A DNA stretch of 64,000 bases from assembly GCA_026214975.1 (NCBI GenBank), contig CM047817.1, positions 62,280,407 through 62,344,406 on the forward strand. Direction: 5' to 3'. Below are positions 58,924 to 64,000 of this stretch, one piece after another. Position numbers and translations under genes: made by a program. The notes beneath the pieces were generated by a model. That model was not told the DNA's origin and searched no databases. It saw only the letters and a list, made by a program, of their open reading frames with translations. Source of the stretch: Gentiana macrophylla (lineage: Eukaryota; Streptophyta; Magnoliopsida; Gentianales; Gentianaceae). Numbering within the stretch: position 1 is the stretch's first letter; every line of letters begins with the position of its first letter.

Positions 58924-60694
58924 TGTTAGGTGTAGTGCCCGAAAGACAATTATATAATTGTTTTAGGACAGAATTAATAATTCATCTTATTATATGCATG
59001 TATGCTTATAATTAAGACACTACTGAAAACCCTAAGTACCTCGTTTATGTAATCACATAACTCAGTGTATGGCTATATATAAGAGGATTGAGCTAGTGAG
59101 ATGTACTTAAAATTAACTTAGTCCGTAGCGTTGATTAATCTGAGTACAGGTCTCATGATTACGGTGTGCCAGTCTTATCCGAACTATCGGTAATAGGGTA
59201 CCTAGTGGGGCATTTATATATGATGATAATCATATAAGGCTGGACCGATTTGATTTGAGTTCTCGATATAATTCCGTGATCGAGAAGTCTTATCGAATCA
59301 CAAGATGATCATATATGGATTAATCTCAATCCGGAGGTGATCACAGACAACTGCTTAGACTAGGGTAGAGTTTGATGTGTTAGTAAGGATCACTTCGTAG
59401 TATGTGGTCCAACACTTTTCGTTGGCTCTATTCTGGAATAAGTGAGTAGTCTATGCTATCATAGATATGGAATCCATTCCTTCCCTCGGAAAGTAGAGAG
59501 ACAGTTCCCTTATTTGTTAATCCTAGAAACTAATCGATCCGCGGAGTTCATATTACATTAGTTATGAACTAATTGATCACTAGGGGGTTAATGGTAAATA
59601 AGGATAAGAGGTTTCGAGAAGGGTCTACGGAGATATCCCGAATCGAAATGAACAGTCTATGGAGGATTTATCCGTATGTAATGATTATATCAGTGGACAC
59701 CTTATCAACTCATGGTTGAGTGTAAGTTATCTATATTCGACAGAGTTCAGTTTCGGGTTTATGGTGGTGTAATCCCGGAATTAATAGATTGAATATTATT
59801 GTTCGATCTGACGGATAATATTATTTAATTTATTGTAGCTACTGAATATGGGTCCATGGTCCCCGACGTGGCTCCTAACATAGCATATGTTTTTCTCGTC
59901 GTTTCACCTCAATTATAATTAAATAGTTGGATTGGACTATTTAATTGATATGTGGATTAATTGTTTTGTTGGACTAGATAATTAAATACACGGAAAAGAA
60001 ATTTTTCATGGACTCGGCCCAATGTGATGAAAAATGCGTGTGGCCTATTTCCAAATAGGGTGGGGCGCATTTTGAGTATTATAATTAGAGAGAAATTAAT
60101 TTTCTTGGATAATTATTTAATATATGATTTAATCATTTATTTGTTAAGTGATAAATCATGGAATATTAGATAATATATTTATTTATCCTAATTTGTTTGA
60201 GATTTATCTTTTATTTATAATAAGGATTAATGTAATAATTATCTCTTAATTATTAAATCCTTAGAGGACAAGGATTACTCTTCTATATAAAAAGAGTTCA
60301 CCCAAGCCTTTTGACACAACACATTACACGCATAATTGGGAGGAAAATAGCTTAGAAATTTCGGCTATTGATCCTTGGGTTTGAGTTTTAGAAAACTTCG
60401 GGTTTTCTAAGGTAGCATATCGAGGAGGTCAAGCGGCTTGAAACACCATCCACCTGGTGGTGCTTGGAGATACACGTTGGAAGACTTTGGCTTCTCAACT
60501 AGGATCTCAACTAGCTCGAATTGGATTGAAGATTGTTCTTGGAGTTTATTCACCATAAACTGGTAAGCAATCTGACCCCCTCGTAGGTTAGATCTATTTT
60601 ATTCATGTATTTTGGTTTGTTAGATCTAGATCTTGTACTTTCCGCTGCGTAATCGGGTGGATCTATGATCCATCCGGCGATATTACATCCTACA
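58924..60694 (+). repeat. Solo LTR, 1771 bp, inserted in Copia RT
   Basis: It starts TGTTAGGTGTAG and ends ACATCCTACA. The flanks CTTAG (58919-58923) and CCTAG (60695-60699) are a 5-base target duplication with one change. On the Copia coding strand the cut falls just after KDLG, and the rest (LKYFLGMEIA) follows on the other side, so excision restores a normal RT segment. CTATATAAAAAGAGTTCA at about 60283 is a likely TATA box for plus-strand transcription. The LTR has no ORF and no internal part, PBS or second LTR, so it is a recombination product. A relative lies at 28900-30825 in the opposite orientation. Confidence 0.9.
60283..60292 (+). promoter_or_regulatory. LTR TATA box
   Basis: CTATATAAAA in the 58924-60694 LTR, followed about 30 bases later by CCTTTTGACACAACAC. 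The same box is conserved in the relative at 28900-30825 (minus strand, near 29517-29508), which supports it as the core promoter of this LTR family. Confidence 0.6.
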
Positions 60695-60930
60695 CCTAGG
60701 TCTTTTATTTCAAACACATTGGCCAGAGATGCCTTTATTTTTCTGATCTCAAGGTGATCATTTCCTATAAGAATGATATCATCTACATAGACAACTAGGA
60801 TGGTCTGATTCCCAGGTCTAGTTGATTTGGTGAACAGGGTGTGGTTAGAGTGGCTTTGATGGAAGTCATGATTGATCATAAACTTAGTAAATCTCCCAAT
60901 CCATGCCCTAGGAGATTGCTTCACCCCATA

Positions 60931-61290
60931 GAGGGCCTTTTTTAGCATACAAACATCCCCCTTTCATCCCAATTTTCAAAACCAAGAGGTAATTACATGT
61001 ATACTTCATATTCAAGGTCACCATTCAAAAATGCATTCTTGATGAGCAGCTGATTTAGTTGTGAATCCATGATCACCGCAATGCTCATTAGGACTCTTAT
61101 AGTATTTAACTAGAGGGCCTTTTTTAGCATGCAAACATCCCCTTTCTTCCCAGTTTTTCAAAACTTGGAGGTAAAGTACTTGTATAATTCTTATTCAAGG
61201 TCACCATTCAAGAATGCATTCTTGATGACCAGCTGATTTAGTTGTCAATATGTTTACAACAATGTTCATTAGGACTTATAATATTTAACT
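60931..61290 (-). repeat. Tandem duplication of ~180 bp inside Copia RT
   Basis: GAGGGCCTTTTTTAGCAT starts both copies, at 60931 and 61113, and both end in a TTAGGACT...ATATTTAAC block (about 61112 and 61290). The duplicated stretch encodes the RT part around NAFLNGDLE-type sequence up to MLKKAL. The copies differ at many positions, so the duplication is old. Confidence 0.85.
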
Positions 61291-64000
61291 TGACCACATG
61301 GGCAAATGTTTCATAGTAGTCAATCCCATGGGATTGAGTGAAACCTTTTACTACTAGTCTGGCCTTTTATCTATTAAGAGATCCATCAACATTGCATTTG
61401 ATGGTGAAAATCCAATTACACCCTATTGGTTTTTGTTCCAGTGGGGAGTTTGGTAATTTTCCAGGTGACATTTTTGTTGAGTGCATCCATTTCATCCTTT
61501 ATGGCTTTCCTCCATTTTGGACACTTCATAGCATCATGCACATTTTTAGGGGTCTGGACAATGTCCAAATCTCCTATAAAGGCATGGTACTTAGGTGTCA
61601 AATGATCATATGACACAAAGTTTTTGATGGGGTGAGAAGTGTTATCAATTTCATGACTTTATGAGAAATTAGAATCATGATCATTGTCCTGAGAGGTAGA
61701 AGACTTCCCTTGTTTTTCAGAGCTTTGTTCTTCAGAAGATTGATCATCTTTAGAAGTGTCAGAGGTACTGTTAGACACGAGCATTTTCTTTAGGATGTTG
61801 GGAAGTAGCTTTCTTCTTTCTGGAGTATACAATAATGTTATTATCAGGAACATCCGTCGGTTCATCACTTGGAACATCTCTTGGCTCAGTATTTCACAAG
61901 GATGTTCAGTATTTCCTGAGTCATTTGGATCATTCTCATGGTGAGTTTGAGTTTGATCAGTGACCTTAGGGTTAGAGCTAGAATTTTGAATTTCCTTAGG
62001 TATAGGATTCTCAATATTCCAGCTTGCATAATATTCTTGAAAATTCTCCGCTTGAGGTTCAGTGCTATAGAAAGGTTGTTCTTCTATGAAGGTAACATCT
62101 TTAGAATTGTAGAACTTCCTTGTAGCAGGATAGTAGCATTTGTACCCATGTTGGAATGGTGAGTACCCAACAAAGATGCACTTTATGGACCTAGGATCCA
62201 TTTTTCTTCTGTTTTGTGTATGGATTTGTACAAAACTTGTACATCCAAACACTTTCAGGGGTAGAGAGCTCAAGAGTGAGAGTGAGGATATTGTTATGTT
62301 AGCCCCTGAATAGGTGTTCTGAATCTCAACACTCTTGACGGCATTCTATTTATGAGATTGGTGGCGATTAAGACCGCCCCCAATAAGAACCTAGGCACTT
62401 TCATGCTTAACATGATACTTCTTGTCACTTCAAGAAGGTGCCTATTATTTCTTTTACCAACCCCATTTTGTTGGGGGGTTCTCCACACAAGTATTGAGTT
62501 GCGCAATTCCCTTTTCAGTGAAGAAAGACTTTGAGACTTTTCACAAAATAATCTCTGCCATTATTTGATTTTAACACCTTGATTTCAGTATCAAATTGGT
62601 GTTTTATCATGGCAAGGAAATTTTTGAAAACAATTCATTGTTCTGACTTCTCATTTAGGAGGAACAACCATGTTATTCTACTGTGATCGTCAATGAAACT
62701 GACAAACCATCTCTTGTCAGTGATGTTTTTGTTTTTGAAGGGCCCCATATATCACTATGAATAAGAATAAAAGGCCTAGAGCTAGAAGGCGTGTAACTGA
62801 TCTTAGGAAACACAAATCTAGTATGTTTAGCAAGATGACAGATTTCACAGTGAAAGGAATCAAAATTTTCCATTAAGTAAAGCTGGGTACAATTTCTTCA
62901 AATATACAAAATTTGGATATCCTAGTCTATAATGAAGTAACATAATATCATTACTGCTGGGAATAGAAAGAATGCTATTAAAGCCTTTAGAAGAGACATT
63001 AGCGGGGTAGGTCTTGAGAATGAAAAGCCCAGACACAACTTCAGCACTGGCAATCATTTCCTTCGAATTCAAATTCTGAAATTTGCAGTCATTAGTACAA
63101 AAAACCACATTACAATTGGTGTCCCTTAATGAACCTACTTACAGATAAAAGATTACACTGTAGGGTAGGAACAAAAAGAATATCATTTAAGGTGATGTTT
63201 TTATCCATGTAAACACCGCTAATTCCAGTAACTTGTGATACAGAACCATAAGCTATCTTAACATTATGAGGTACTTTACATCTCGAAGTAGAGGTTAAAA
63301 CTTTAGGGTTTCCAGTCATATGATTGGAAGCCCCAGAGTCAACAATCTAGAGATCTTTAAGACAAAAATTATTGGGATAAGGAGAGGCACACATACCCGT
63401 GTTAGCCATGGATGAGCTGGTCTGAATGCCGGTGTTTTGAGCAGATAGGAGCCTCTTCAAGGCTTCGATTTGCTCATTACTGAAACTGGCATCATGTTTC
63501 TTTTCTTCCACAGTTACACATTTCCCTATGATTTCCTGCCCATGATTCTGTTTAGAAGATTTCCAGTTGGGAGGTTTCCCATGCAATTTCCAGCAGATAT
63601 CCTTTGTATGACCAGTTCCTTTGCAATGATCACACCAAGGTCTGTTGCCTTTTGGTTTCTATGGTTGATAAGGAGTGTTTCTAGTAAAAAGAGCATTTGT
63701 TTCAAGAGGAGTAGCAAGAGTTAGTGTGATGTACAAGGGTACCTATCATTAATCTTTTCCTGCTTTCCTCATATGTGATTTCATAAAACACAGTTTTTGT
63801 GGGTGGTAGGGGTTTCATCCCAAGGATTCTTCCCCAAACATCATCAAGATTGGGATTCAGTCGCATGAGAAATTTGAAAACCCTTCTTTGGTCTTTCATG
63901 TCTTTATAAATCTTAGCATCTTAAACAGAGTGCCAAGATATGCTTTCAATGCAGTCAAGTTGTTGCCAAGATCTTGACAACAAGTTATAGTAATCAGTAA

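Larger units (their letters stand above)
58138..64000 (-). pseudogene. Copia gag-pol polyprotein, minus strand, 5' end beyond window
   Basis: Read from 64000 leftward. The gag zinc knuckle is CDHCKGTGHTKDIC (about 63640-63600, CX2CX4HX4C). Protease has IVDSGASNHMTG (about 63350-63315). GAG-preintegrase has MLLHYRLGYPNFVYLKK (about 62945-62897). Integrase has CEICHLAKH and HSDIWGPS (about 62850-62740), then KSNNGRDYF (about 62570) and QQNGVGKRNN (about 62475), where the second Asp and the Glu of the DDE triad are replaced by Asn and Lys. The linker is at 62273-61659. RT runs 61616-60700 with VVYVDDIILIGND (about 60800), a tandem duplication (60931-61290), then a solo LTR insertion (58924-60694). 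RT ends and RNase H spans 58918-58140 (YTDADYDGDITDRKSISGY, LLCDNISAICIAENPTQHD). Confidence 0.9.

Overview
This window looks like nuclear DNA of a flowering plant, probably a eudicot. It is AT-rich, most of it is decayed LTR retrotransposons, and it contains one spliced gene of plant type. No bacterial-style operons, tRNA, rRNA or CRISPR array are visible. A 100-base run of N at 2067-2166 is an assembly gap, so the order across it is not proven. I found no previously undescribed functional system. The interest lies in the nesting of elements and in one incomplete host gene. LAYOUT. 1-2066: tail and LTR of a Ty3/gypsy-like element with a threefold tandem repeat. 2167-14690: plus-strand Athila/Tat-type gypsy debris (pol, post-pol ORF and LTRs). 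14690-19321: minus-strand element of the same class (protease, gag, PBS, LTR). 19322-28857: a longer plus-strand relative (gag, protease, RT, RNase H, integrase, ATHILA ORF-1-like gene, polypurine tract, LTR and, oddly, a PBS after that LTR). 28900-30825: minus-oriented solo LTR of another family. 30826-42310: one old plus-strand Copia element split by nested insertions: a 9-kb PIF/Harbinger-like element with very long inverted arms (31639-40703), a gypsy LTR fragment (40720-41440) and a 0.38-kb MITE (41661-42044). 42565-43830: a fold-back element. 44106-50850: nine exons of a ULP2-type SUMO protease gene. 51164-64000: three main groups of Copia elements on both strands, including a clean 1.77-kb solo LTR (58924-60694) inside a Copia reverse transcriptase. 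HOST GENE. The nine exons keep phase across every junction and encode about 405 residues. They end exactly where the cysteine protease domain should begin. No catalytic exon is visible in the remaining 13 kb, which is Copia-derived. The gene is therefore either a broken copy or has an intron longer than 13 kb that continues past the window. LIMITS. Family names rest on motifs read by eye. Most element ends are approximate, except where a terminal TG/CA, a PBS, a polypurine tract or a target-site duplication fixes them. All polyprotein entries are pseudogenes with stops and frameshifts.
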